A stretch of DNA of 64,000 bases. Source: Fluviicola sp. Its GTDB lineage: Bacteria > Bacteroidota > Bacteroidia > Flavobacteriales_D > Crocinitomicaceae. The translations under genes and the position numbers were made by a program. Position 1 is the first letter of the stretch. Each line of letters begins with the position of its first letter. Below, piece after piece: positions 52,487 through 61,464 of this stretch. The stretch spans positions 1-64,000 of the forward strand of contig JARWZO010000009.1 of assembly GCA_029866325.1 (NCBI GenBank), in the 5' to 3' direction. The notes beneath the pieces are model-generated. The model did not search any database. It had not been told where the DNA came from and saw nothing but the letters and a program-made list of their open reading frames with translations.

Positions 52487-54655
52487 ATGAAACGTCTCTT
52501 ATTTTTCTTCTTCATTGGATTACTGGGCACTGCCCTCGCTCAAAACAACCTTACTGTTGAACGCATCTGGAAATACGGCGAATTTTCTCAAAAAGGTGTT
52601 GCCGGTTTTACATCACTGTCTGATGGAGAACACTTCACAAAACAGGTAGAAGAAAAAGGAGCACAATTATTGAAAAAATACAGCTTCAAAGATTTCAACG
52701 GCGCCGGTACAACCATCGTAAACCTTTCTTCGATTATGTTTGACGGGACACTTTTAGAAGTGGATGATGCCTTGATGAACAAAGCAGGTACGATGTTGCT
52801 ACTACAAACCAATACTGCAGGAATTTATCGTTACAGCTATTCAACGGTTTATTACACCTACGATATCGCCTCTAAAAAAGCTACATTGCTTTATAAAGCA
52901 GATGTTCCGCAAACGCTGGCTACTTTTTCTCCGGATGGAACCAAGATCGGATTCGTAGCAGCTAATAACCTCTTTGTAAAAGACCTTAAAAGCAATACAG
53001 TTACGCAGTTGACTGCCGACGGTAATCAAAACAGCATCATCAACGGTACAACTGACTGGGTGTACGAAGAAGAATTTGCCATTACCCAAGGCTTTTTATG
53101 GTCACCCGATTCAAAATACATTGCCTACCTCCGATTCGATGAGTCGGAAGTGAAAGAATTCGATATGGCAATTTACGGATCGCTCTATCCGGAAGCCTAT
53201 CGTTTTAAGTACCCCAAGGCCGGAGAAGACAATTCAAAAGTAAGCATGCACATTATTCCTGCTATGGGTGGCTCTAAAGTCGATGTGAAATTGGGAAGCT
53301 ACGAATACATCCCACGATTTAAATGGTCGCCGGTTGCCAACGAGTTGATCGTACAAACCATGAACCGTCATCAAAACGAACTGAAATATCATCTCATTAC
53401 CAATCCTGAAGCTCCGGTTGACAAAGTGTTTTACACCGAAACTTCAAAAACCTATATTGATATCGACAACAACCTGATTGTGTTGAAAGACGGAAAATCG
53501 CTCTTGCGTAGCAGTGAAAAAGACGGTTACAATCACTTGTATCAGTTGAATTTCGACGGAACACAACGTCAAATTACTACCGGAAACTGGGATGTGATTG
53601 AATTGTACGGTATCAATGAGAAAAAAGGATTGATCTATTACAAATCGGCTGAAAATGGAGCCATTAATCAAACCTTGTATGCCATTTCACTAGACGGAAA
53701 GAAAAAAACAGCTATCAGCGCAACCAACGGAACACACAATGCTGAATTCTCTGAAGGATTTTTGTACTTCATTCGCAGCAGCTCAACCGCCAATACAGTC
53801 ACTACATACACCTTGTGCGATCAAAGTGGAAAAGAACTAATGGTATTGGAGAAAAACGATGCCTTGCAGCAAAAACTCAACGGTATGAACCTCGCTAAAA
53901 AAGAATTCATTGAGGTACCGGGATTGGAAGGAAATCTCAATGCTTGGATCATGAAACCGGCCAATTTCGATCCGGCTAAAAAATACCCGGTTTACTTTAC
54001 GGTTTATTGCGGACCGGGACACAACACTGTTACCAATGCCTTCGGAGGTGCCGATTATATGTATCACCAATTACTCACCCAAAAAGGATACATTGTTATG
54101 AGTGTTGACCCGCGTGGAACAATGTACAGAGGTGAAGCGTTTAAAAAATCAACGTATCTGCAATTGGGTAAGCTGGAAACCGAAGATGTAATCGCTGTTG
54201 GAAAGTACATGCAGCAGCAACCATACGTGGATGCCAATCGCATAGGAATTCAAGGTTGGAGTTACGGTGGTTTCATGACTGCCTTGGCAATGACCAAAGG
54301 AGCAGATGTGTTTAAAACGGGAATTTCGGTAGCTCCGGTAACCAACTGGCGCAATTACGACAATATCTACACCGAACGTTTTATGCGCACTCCGGCCGAA
54401 AACGCATTGGGTTACGACGACAATTCACCGGTAAATCATGTAGCGAAACTAAAAGGGAAACTCCTATTGGTGCACGGTTCGGCAGATGACAATGTGCATT
54501 TCCAAAACTCAATGGAATTCATTTCAGCAATGGTGGCCGCCAATAAGCAATTCGACTTGTTTGTTTACCCGAATAAAAATCACAGTATTTATGGTGGAAA
54601 CACACGTAACCACTTATTTACCATGATGCTCAATTATACATTGGAAAATTTGTAA
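52487..54655 (+). CDS. S9 family peptidase, dipeptidyl peptidase IV type
   Basis: 722 residues from ATG 52487, which opens the signal peptide KRLLFFFFIGLLGTALAQ. N-terminal beta-propeller (DPPIV_N; the WVYEEEF motif that holds the substrate N-terminus is present as DWVYEEEFAITQGFLWSPDS). Alpha/beta-hydrolase part with the nucleophile Ser592 in GWSYGG, Asp667 in HGSADDNVH and His699 in NHSIYGG. It removes X-Pro dipeptides in the periplasm. A -7-like TATTTTTG lies at 52461-52468. A small membrane protein gene follows without a gap. Confidence 0.92.
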   Translation: MKRLLFFFFIGLLGTALAQNNLTVERIWKYGEFSQKGVAGFTSLSDGEHFTKQVEEKGAQLLKKYSFKDFNGAGTTIVNLSSIMFDGTLLEVDDALMNKAGTMLLLQTNTAGIYRYSYSTVYYTYDIASKKATLLYKADVPQTLATFSPDGTKIGFVAANNLFVKDLKSNTVTQLTADGNQNSIINGTTDWVYEEEFAITQGFLWSPDSKYIAYLRFDESEVKEFDMAIYGSLYPEAYRFKYPKAGEDNSKVSMHIIPAMGGSKVDVKLGSYEYIPRFKWSPVANELIVQTMNRHQNELKYHLITNPEAPVDKVFYTETSKTYIDIDNNLIVLKDGKSLLRSSEKDGYNHLYQLNFDGTQRQITTGNWDVIELYGINEKKGLIYYKSAENGAINQTLYAISLDGKKKTAISATNGTHNAEFSEGFLYFIRSSSTANTVTTYTLCDQSGKELMVLEKNDALQQKLNGMNLAKKEFIEVPGLEGNLNAWIMKPANFDPAKKYPVYFTVYCGPGHNTVTNAFGGADYMYHQLLTQKGYIVMSVDPRGTMYRGEAFKKSTYLQLGKLETEDVIAVGKYMQQQPYVDANRIGIQGWSYGGFMTALAMTKGADVFKTGISVAPVTNWRNYDNIYTERFMRTPAENALGYDDNSPVNHVAKLKGKLLLVHGSADDNVHFQNSMEFISAMVAANKQFDLFVYPNKNHSIYGGNTRNHLFTMMLNYTLENL

Positions 54656-54976
54656 GTGGACTTCAGACAAGATTTTACGCGAAGCAATTTAGTTAAAACC
54701 CTGATCGGACTATCATTTTGGTCGGGGTTTAATGTTCTTTGTCTGAATCTGATATACTATTTCGATCACGAATTTATCGGTTCAGAAACACTACTTGCCT
54801 GTTTCATGATTCCTGTCGGACTGATCAATTGCGCCGTTCTGATCTATGGCTTCAAAGCATTGCGAACATTTTACTGGAAAACGCTCCTAGTTGCAGTGAT
54901 CAGTTGCCTGAATTTCAGTTATTTTCTCTTTATCTGGCAATCACTGCACCAACTTTCGGGCTCCATGGCCAATTAA
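54656..54976 (+). CDS. small membrane protein of unknown function
   Basis: 106 residues, GTG start directly after the DPP IV stop. Three hydrophobic helices (about 14-34, 44-65 and 73-92). No recognised family. Position implies co-transcription with the peptidase gene. Confidence 0.6.
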   Translation: MDFRQDFTRSNLVKTLIGLSFWSGFNVLCLNLIYYFDHEFIGSETLLACFMIPVGLINCAVLIYGFKALRTFYWKTLLVAVISCLNFSYFLFIWQSLHQLSGSMAN

Positions 54977-55063
54977 TTCGCGTAGTTTTCTTTTAAAAAC
55001 AGCCTGTTTACAGCAATCCAACCGGATGTTTTTTTTTATTCAAAAAGATTTATCTGAACTTAT

Positions 55064-55093
55064 TTGTGATTTAGTTTTCTATTAGTAATTTTA
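55064..55093 (+). promoter_or_regulatory. promoter of citrate synthase gene
   Basis: TTG (55064-55066), exactly 19 bases, TAATTTTA (55086-55093), one mismatch from TAnnTTTG. The ATG is at 55130. Confidence 0.6.
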
Positions 55094-55129
55094 GCCAACT
55101 ATCAAAAAAAGATTAATTCAGCAGGCAAA

Positions 55130-56416
55130 ATGAGCGAAACAGCGAAAATCGAATTGAACGGAAAAATGTACGAATTTCCGGTTGTTGAGGGTACGGAAAA
55201 TGAAAAAGCCATCGACATCACCAAATTGCGTCAGGAGACAGGTTATATTACCATTGATTCAGGTTATAAAAACACAGGTGCGACTTTAAGTGCCATTACT
55301 TTCCTCGACGGTGAAGAAGGTATTTTGCATTACCGTGGTTATCCGATTGAGCAATTGGCCGAAAAAGCATCGTTCATTGAAGTTGCTTATTTGTTGATTT
55401 ACGGTTCATTACCAACCCAAGCTCAATTAGACGATTTCACATCCAACATTACCAAACATACGCTGGTACACGAAGACATGAAACAGTTCTTCGAAGCTTA
55501 TCCGGCAAAAGCTCATCCAATGGGGGTTCTTTCATCCATGATTTGTTCGTTGTCTACATTCTACCCTGAATCACTTGACCCGAATCGTAGTCCTGAGGCG
55601 AAAAATTTAACCATCCTGCGTTTGCTTGCCAAATTGCCTACATTGGCTGCTTGGGCTTACAAAAACTCAATGCGTCATCCGTTTATGTATCCTAAAAACG
55701 GGTATGATTACTGCAAGAATTTCATGCACATGATGTTCGCCATGCCAACCGAAGATTACGATGTAGATCCGGTTGTTGTAGATGCATTGAATAAATTATT
55801 GATCCTTCATGCTGACCACGAACAAAACTGTTCTACATCTACCGTTCGTATCGTAGGTTCATCACAAGCCAATTTATACGCTACTATTTCTGCAGGTATT
55901 TCTGCATTATGGGGACCACTTCACGGTGGAGCCAACCAAGCCGTTATCGAAATGCTGGAGAAAATCCACAACGATGGTGGGGATGTTGACAAATGGGTTT
56001 TGAAAGCAAAAGACAAAGACGATTCATTCCGTTTGATGGGCTTTGGTCACCGTGTTTACAAAAACTTCGACCCGCGTGCTACCATCATCAAAAAAGCATG
56101 CGACGATGTGTTGGAGAAATTACAAATCAACGATCCACTTTTGGCAATTGCTAAAAAATTGGAGAAAGTAGCTTTGGAAGACGAATACTTCAAATCGCGT
56201 TCACTTTACCCGAACGTCGATTTCTACTCCGGTATCATTTACCGAGCATTAGGAATTCCTACCGAAATGTTTACTGTAATGTTTGCATTAGGACGCCTAC
56301 CGGGATGGATTGCTCAGTGGAAAGAAATGATTGAAGGTGGCGAACCAATCGGTCGTCCGCGTCAGATTTACACCGGCGCCACTACTCGTGATTACGTTGA
56401 AATCAACAAACGATAA
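55130..56416 (+). CDS. gltA: citrate synthase
   Basis: 428 residues, type II (hexameric) length with an N-terminal extension (KIELNGKMYEFPVVEGTENEKAIDITKLR). Active-site blocks are HGGANQAVIEML, GFGHRVYKNFDPRA and the Asp in NVDFYSGIIYRALG. It condenses acetyl-CoA and oxaloacetate, the entry to the citric acid cycle, and fits with the pyruvate dehydrogenase genes in the same window. Own promoter and terminator. Confidence 0.96.
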   Translation: MSETAKIELNGKMYEFPVVEGTENEKAIDITKLRQETGYITIDSGYKNTGATLSAITFLDGEEGILHYRGYPIEQLAEKASFIEVAYLLIYGSLPTQAQLDDFTSNITKHTLVHEDMKQFFEAYPAKAHPMGVLSSMICSLSTFYPESLDPNRSPEAKNLTILRLLAKLPTLAAWAYKNSMRHPFMYPKNGYDYCKNFMHMMFAMPTEDYDVDPVVVDALNKLLILHADHEQNCSTSTVRIVGSSQANLYATISAGISALWGPLHGGANQAVIEMLEKIHNDGGDVDKWVLKAKDKDDSFRLMGFGHRVYKNFDPRATIIKKACDDVLEKLQINDPLLAIAKKLEKVALEDEYFKSRSLYPNVDFYSGIIYRALGIPTEMFTVMFALGRLPGWIAQWKEMIEGGEPIGRPRQIYTGATTRDYVEINKR

Positions 56417-56442
56417 TTAAGTTAATATTAACTTATCAATCA

Positions 56443-56470
56443 AAAGGGCTCGTTTTGGGTCCTTTTTTTT
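56443..56470 (+). terminator. rho-independent terminator after gltA
   Basis: AAAGGGCTC-gtttt-GGGTCCTTT stem with two G-T pairs, then a run of nine T. Just upstream, 56419-56434 is a perfect 16-bp palindrome (AAGTTAATATTAACTT). Confidence 0.85.
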
Positions 56471-56631
56471 TGTGTCTCACATTTTTTATTAACAGTCGAA
56501 AAAATATTCATCTGACACTAAATCGTTTTTCAACTTCAACTAAATCGATTTAAAGTGACGAAAGTTTTGATAACTGTTTTTACCACTTAAAACTTAACCT
56601 TTCGGTAATACTGAAACACGCGCTTTAGTCC

Positions 56632-56639
56632 TAATTTTG
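56632..56639 (+). promoter_or_regulatory. -7 box TAATTTTG of lamin-tail gene 56672
   Basis: Full match to TAnnTTTG, 32 bases before the ATG; at -33 there is CTG (56611-56613, 18-base spacer) instead of TTG. Confidence 0.45.
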
Positions 56640-56671
56640 CCATTGATTTACAGTTAGTTAATAGCTTTTTT

Positions 56672-58693
56672 ATGAGACACTTATTATTCCTTGTTACTTT
56701 ATTTTCGTGTTCCTTCGCCTTTTCTCAAGCAACGGATTTGATTATTTCAGAATACGTTGAAGGAAGCGCTAGCAATAAATACATTGAAATATATAACGGT
56801 ACTGCCGGATCAATCAATCTTACCGACTATCAATTGCAACTATATGCCAATGGAGCGGCAGTCCCAACGAATAATGTTACACTAGCCGGTACATTGGCAA
56901 GTGGTGCAACCATTGTTTACAAAAATTCGGCAGCAACAATATATGGTGGAGCAGCAACCAATAATGCAGCTGTGAACTTTAATGGTGACGACGCCGTTGC
57001 GTTATTCAAAATCTCTACTTCTTCTTTTGTTGATATCGTTGGTAACATCGGTTGTGACCCAGGTACTGCATGGACTTCAGGTGCTTTTACCACACTCGAT
57101 AAAACAATTGTTCGCAATGCTTCCGTTTGTTCGGGAATAACCGTTGATCTTGCTACCACTTGTCCTTTTCCGACATTAGCTACCGAATGGACGCAGTCGA
57201 ACGTTGATATAGTAGCAAACTTAGGATCGCACACTATGACATGTGTTACCTGCACGCCAGGCGCTGCTCCTACCACACTTGCAAACACATTCAGCGCAAC
57301 AACTTTTTGCACATCAGCTAACATTTCCTTCACTGCCGGAAACGGAGCTAAACGCATTGCTGTTGTTTCTACAACAAATTTCGCAAACACACCGGTCAAC
57401 GGAACTGCATATACCGCAAATACTACTTTCGGGAGCGGTTCAACAGTTGGTGCAGGAAACTTTACCGTACTCAACGGAACCGGAAATTCAGTAACCATAA
57501 CCGGACTCACTGCTAATACAACCTATTTCATTAAAGTATTCGAATACAATGGTGCAACTGCAAATTGCGATGAATCATATTTAACTGTAGGCGTAACGAG
57601 TTTTTCATTTACCACACAAAACAACTGTGCTACACCTCAAATTCGTTCCATATTGGCAGATGCATGCAGTTCGCAGGAAGGAATAGATGAATTAGTGATC
57701 ATTGAAAACGGGACCAGTCCATTAGCCATTAGCGACATTACCTTGACTTTCCCATCGGCAGGAAGCTTTTGCAATAGCGGATGTGGAGCCAATACCTTGT
57801 TAAACAACCCGGCTTACATTACCCAATTGAATACCTTGGCAGGCTGCGCATTATTCCAATATGCAGATCCAATTCCGGCGGGCGCGATCATTGTTGTCTT
57901 TACCGGACTTACACCTTCTTATGTATTTGACTATTCTACACAATGTCCATCGGCAACTGCTTATTACGCTGTATTTTGCAACAACGCTTCCACTGTAGGA
58001 AGATTTGCGAACAGCGGTGTAGGTACACGAACTTTAGACGCTGTTTTCGGAGTAACAAACGAGTCTGTTACATACACCCCAAACAGTTTGTTGGGCGATG
58101 GTTCTTTTGTCGATTTCGATGCGGCAGGGAATCCAACATACCGACAAGAGTTAAATTGTATTTACCCGTTGGGTGTAGAATGGAGTTCGTTTGAAGGAAC
58201 AACCGTAACAGAAGGTATTCGCCTAGACTGGCAAACCGAAAGTGAAAAAGACGCCGATTACTTCAATATACAGCATTCAGATTATACCGGTGACTTCCAA
58301 TCAATCGGAACGTTGGATTGCATCGGAAACAGCACCGTAGCAACTGATTATACTTTTACGGATAGATCTCCGGCTAGCGGAATTAATTATTACCGCTTAA
58401 AACAAGTCGATTTGAATGGTGAAATAGACTATAGCTCAACCATTGCAGTCAATTACGAACGTGAGGATTTAGCCGTTTATTATCTGGAAAACCAACAACA
58501 ATTGGTGTTTTCAAAAGCATTGAAAGCAGGAAGTACAGTCGCGATATACCAAACAAACGGTTCCAAGGTAACTTCGCTTACAATCGGTGAAACCACGAGC
58601 TCTGTTTATCTTCCTTTAGCTGCAGGAATTTGGCTAATCGAGACCGTAGATTCCACCGGACATCCGTCACATATTAAATTGATGGTTCATTGA
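56672..58693 (+). CDS. secreted lamin-tail-domain protein with Fn3-like modules
   Basis: 673 residues. Signal peptide ends AFSQ (residue 17). Lamin-tail domain at about 20-150 (TDLIISEYVEGSASNKYIEIYNGTAGSINLTDYQL), a cysteine-flanked middle with an Fn3-like part (VTITGLTANTTYFIKVFEYNG), then a beta-sandwich (VEWSSFEGTTVTEGIRLDWQTESEKDADYFNIQHS ... YYRLKQVDLNGEIDYS) found before T9SS sorting domains. The last 70 residues resemble a weak type A domain (LAAGIWLIETVDSTGHPSHIKLMVH) although PNP is missing. Surface or secreted; function unknown. Confidence 0.8.
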   Translation: MRHLLFLVTLFSCSFAFSQATDLIISEYVEGSASNKYIEIYNGTAGSINLTDYQLQLYANGAAVPTNNVTLAGTLASGATIVYKNSAATIYGGAATNNAAVNFNGDDAVALFKISTSSFVDIVGNIGCDPGTAWTSGAFTTLDKTIVRNASVCSGITVDLATTCPFPTLATEWTQSNVDIVANLGSHTMTCVTCTPGAAPTTLANTFSATTFCTSANISFTAGNGAKRIAVVSTTNFANTPVNGTAYTANTTFGSGSTVGAGNFTVLNGTGNSVTITGLTANTTYFIKVFEYNGATANCDESYLTVGVTSFSFTTQNNCATPQIRSILADACSSQEGIDELVIIENGTSPLAISDITLTFPSAGSFCNSGCGANTLLNNPAYITQLNTLAGCALFQYADPIPAGAIIVVFTGLTPSYVFDYSTQCPSATAYYAVFCNNASTVGRFANSGVGTRTLDAVFGVTNESVTYTPNSLLGDGSFVDFDAAGNPTYRQELNCIYPLGVEWSSFEGTTVTEGIRLDWQTESEKDADYFNIQHSDYTGDFQSIGTLDCIGNSTVATDYTFTDRSPASGINYYRLKQVDLNGEIDYSSTIAVNYEREDLAVYYLENQQQLVFSKALKAGSTVAIYQTNGSKVTSLTIGETTSSVYLPLAAGIWLIETVDSTGHPSHIKLMVH

Positions 58694-58914
58694 TTAAAAG
58701 TTAGCTAAAACCGTATAGTCCGGTTAACTTCAAATCTCCTTCACACTGGTTTTACAAATTTGTTAATTCAACTCTAAAACGTTGTTTTTGGCATCAAAAA
58801 CATTCCTCAAAACTTAATTCTTTGCTAAATATTTAGTGGTGTTTGAACAGTAATTTTACCCTGTTGTTTTACCGGTTAAATCACTCGGTAGCAACAGTTT
58901 AAAAAACCTGTGTT

Positions 58915-59964
58915 ATGAAAACAAAGAATCCGTTCAAATTAATCACTCTCCTTTTAATTCCCCTGTTTCTTATTCTTTCTATCACGAACCTGTCTGCACA
59001 ATGCCCAAGTGGTGCTATTGGTGTTACCGGAGCAGGATGCGGTTGTCTTTCAGGATGTAACCTCACATCGTTGGGAGGTCCGAATTGTTCACCTGCCGTA
59101 TCAGGGAATTGTTCTGCAGGAAATGTCTCGATGTCGTTTGACATCACTGTACCCAATGGTTGTACAATCACAGTAAACGCAACAATGGCCAATCGTGCAG
59201 GTGGTTGCACCGCTTCTGGTGCCGATGGTGGAACAGATGGACTAAAAGTAGATATCCCGGGTGGTCCAAAACCTTTGCTAACAGGAGCATCCAATGCAAC
59301 AGTAACCGATAGTTACGTGCTTGCTGGCCCTGGAACAATACGTATTTCAGGAATTGCTAATCGCGCTGATGAAATCATTACCTATACTTCATCATCAACA
59401 GGCTGTGTCAATTGCGTCAGTAGTTTACCGGTCGAATTATTGCGTTTTGAAGTATCAAAAAATGATCAAGCCGTAATCTGCAACTGGGAAACCGGATCAG
59501 AGCTGAACTGTGATTATTTCATTATTGAACGTAGTTCAAACGGAATTGATTTTGAGCCCATCGGTCAGATGGATGGCGCTGGAACAAGTACCCAAACACA
59601 TACCTACACTTTATACGATTCAAGTCCGATAGATCAAGGTGTTTCGTATTACAGACTGGCGCAAACCGATTTCGACGGAACGATTGCGTATTCAGAAACA
59701 AAATCGGTCAATTTTTCGGCTAAAACGAATGTAACGGTAGTTCCGAACCCTTCTACAGGAACATTTAGCGTAATTGGAAAGCACATCGATTTAACGACAC
59801 TTTCTATGCGCAACGTGTTCGGTCAATCTTTGCAACCAATGCAAATCAATGAGTTGGACGAAGAAACCATTTTACAGTATTCTGATTTGCCTGTAGGAAT
59901 CTACTTTCTTACTTATGAAAACAATAGAGAGTTGGTTACAGAGCGAATTATTGTTTCTCATTAA
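58915..59964 (+). CDS. secreted protein with T9SS type A sorting domain
   Basis: 349 residues. Signal peptide (ITLLLIPLFLILSITNLSAQ, cleavage near 28). An N-terminal Cys-rich domain (about 30-165, CPSGAIGVTGAGCGCLSGCNL...) has no match I can name. Then the same LPVELLRFEVSKNDQAVICNWETGSELNCDYFIIERS sandwich as in the protein at 56672, and a type A sorting domain (VVPNPSTGTFSV ... LPVGIYFLTYENN). Exported through the T9SS. Confidence 0.8.
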   Translation: MKTKNPFKLITLLLIPLFLILSITNLSAQCPSGAIGVTGAGCGCLSGCNLTSLGGPNCSPAVSGNCSAGNVSMSFDITVPNGCTITVNATMANRAGGCTASGADGGTDGLKVDIPGGPKPLLTGASNATVTDSYVLAGPGTIRISGIANRADEIITYTSSSTGCVNCVSSLPVELLRFEVSKNDQAVICNWETGSELNCDYFIIERSSNGIDFEPIGQMDGAGTSTQTHTYTLYDSSPIDQGVSYYRLAQTDFDGTIAYSETKSVNFSAKTNVTVVPNPSTGTFSVIGKHIDLTTLSMRNVFGQSLQPMQINELDEETILQYSDLPVGIYFLTYENNRELVTERIIVSH

Positions 59965-60102
59965 TGTTGGATTTTTGATGCTTGATTTTTGATGAAGCTT
60001 TATGTAATATTCTGAGTTAACAACCTTATTTTAGAGTTAGAATGAATCTCTGCACATACTAGGAGAACCACATCAAACATTCAACATCAAGCATCAAGCA
60101 TC
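59964..60102. repeat. inverted-repeat heptamer element (copy 3)
   Basis: Left arm ATGTTGGATTTTTGATGCTT (59964-59983) followed by GATTTTTGATGA; right arm from 60071 (CATCAAACATTCAACATCAA GCATCAAGCAT) pairs with it. Between convergent genes, as copy 2. Confidence 0.65.
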
Positions 60103-60108
60103 TACAAA

Positions 60109-61290
60109 TTAGTCTTCCGTTTCAGTCTCTACCTCCGTTTCTGCACCATTCTGCATGTACTTCCCTTTCTTGGAACCGTCGTAGATGGCATACTTTCTAA
60201 ACGAGCATTCCAAATCACCGTTATACAATTTGATCCGACGATCAGGACGCAAACCCAGTGATTTAAATCCGTGTTCGCTCGACGAAATGATCCAGCAATT
60301 GTAGCCTTGCAGCGACTGTTTGAACCAATCGCCCATTCCTTTATACAAGGTTTCCACATCAGTTTCCAAACGTTCACCGTAAGGAGGATTTGAAATCAGC
60401 GTACCTCCGCCTTCAGGAATTGGCATATTTTCAAACGAATCAACCGAAATTTCAATAAAACGGCCAAACGAAAAACCACGTAGGTTTCGTCGTGCTTTCA
60501 GCACCATTTCCGGATCAATGTCCGCACCACTGATTTTACAGGGCAATTCTTTGATCGAACGTTTGGCGTTATTGTATAGTTCGTCCCAAATATCGGCATT
60601 AAACGTTTTGAGGTTTTTGAAAGCGTAATGTGTTCGTTCAATCGAAGAAGGAATGCCCGAAGCCAATAACGCCGCCTCAATCAGCAAGGTTCCAGATCCG
60701 CAAAACGGATCAATGAAATTCGATTTCCTATCCCAGCCCGACAAACGAATCAAACCAGCCGCCACCACTTCATTCAATGGAGCGTCGCCGGTAGATTGTC
60801 TATAACCGCGATGAAACAACGGCAATCCGCTGGTATTCAATGACAACACACCTTCTTTTTCACGAACGTACAAATCAATCACAATCTGTGGCGTTTTTAC
60901 GTTCACATCAGGTCGTTCGTTCGCTTTATCCCGGAAGGTATCCACAATAGCATCTTTTACCAATAAAAACGGAAATTGCGAGTGCTTGAAGATGGTTGAA
61001 TTAACAGCACCTTTTACCGCAAATGTTTTATTCACTTCAAACAACGAAGTCCAATCTACTTTCATGGCCTCTTTGTACAAATCTTTTTCTTCGCGAATTT
61101 GAAACGTATGCAGTTCCACCAAAACGGTCAATGCACAACGCAAATGTAGGTTGAGAAAATAAACATCTTTCCATTCACCTTTCAAGCGCACAGCTCTGTT
61201 TAATTTTTCAGTAGCGGTATATCCTAATTCCGCTAATTCTTCCTGCAATACTTCTTCTAACCCGAAAAAGGTTTTAACAACAATATTCAT
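60109..61290 (-). CDS. THUMP-domain class I SAM-dependent RNA methyltransferase (RlmL/YpsC-like)
   Basis: 393 residues from ATG 61290; the frame is open 64 codons further but MNIVVKTFFGLEEVLQEEL is the family start. THUMP domain at about 45-155, then the methyltransferase with SAM motif FIDPFCGSGTLLIEAALLASG and catalytic ISNPPYGERL. RlmL/YpsC-type enzymes make N2-methylguanosine in 23S rRNA. The acidic tail (NGAETEVETETED) is extra. Divergent from the patatin gene. Confidence 0.9.
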   Translation of the reverse strand: MNIVVKTFFGLEEVLQEELAELGYTATEKLNRAVRLKGEWKDVYFLNLHLRCALTVLVELHTFQIREEKDLYKEAMKVDWTSLFEVNKTFAVKGAVNSTIFKHSQFPFLLVKDAIVDTFRDKANERPDVNVKTPQIVIDLYVREKEGVLSLNTSGLPLFHRGYRQSTGDAPLNEVVAAGLIRLSGWDRKSNFIDPFCGSGTLLIEAALLASGIPSSIERTHYAFKNLKTFNADIWDELYNNAKRSIKELPCKISGADIDPEMVLKARRNLRGFSFGRFIEISVDSFENMPIPEGGGTLISNPPYGERLETDVETLYKGMGDWFKQSLQGYNCWIISSSEHGFKSLGLRPDRRIKLYNGDLECSFRKYAIYDGSKKGKYMQNGAETEVETETED

Positions 61291-61464
61291 TTCGATTCTT
61301 CTGATTGACTGTAAAGGTAGCAATGAATCAGTGCTAAATTCATGTAACGGATGCCTCTTGTAGATTTGATTCGGAATTCGGACACAAAAACAGCTTCTTC
61401 TTCGTTTCGACAAAGTGATCTTTGAATTGCTATTTTTGCTCATAATCAAGCTGTATTGGGATAA

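Noticed and set aside
56917-57510. 197-codon minus-strand frame in the lamin-tail gene
   Set aside because: Antisense shadow of a Thr/Ala-rich region; no signals for its own expression.
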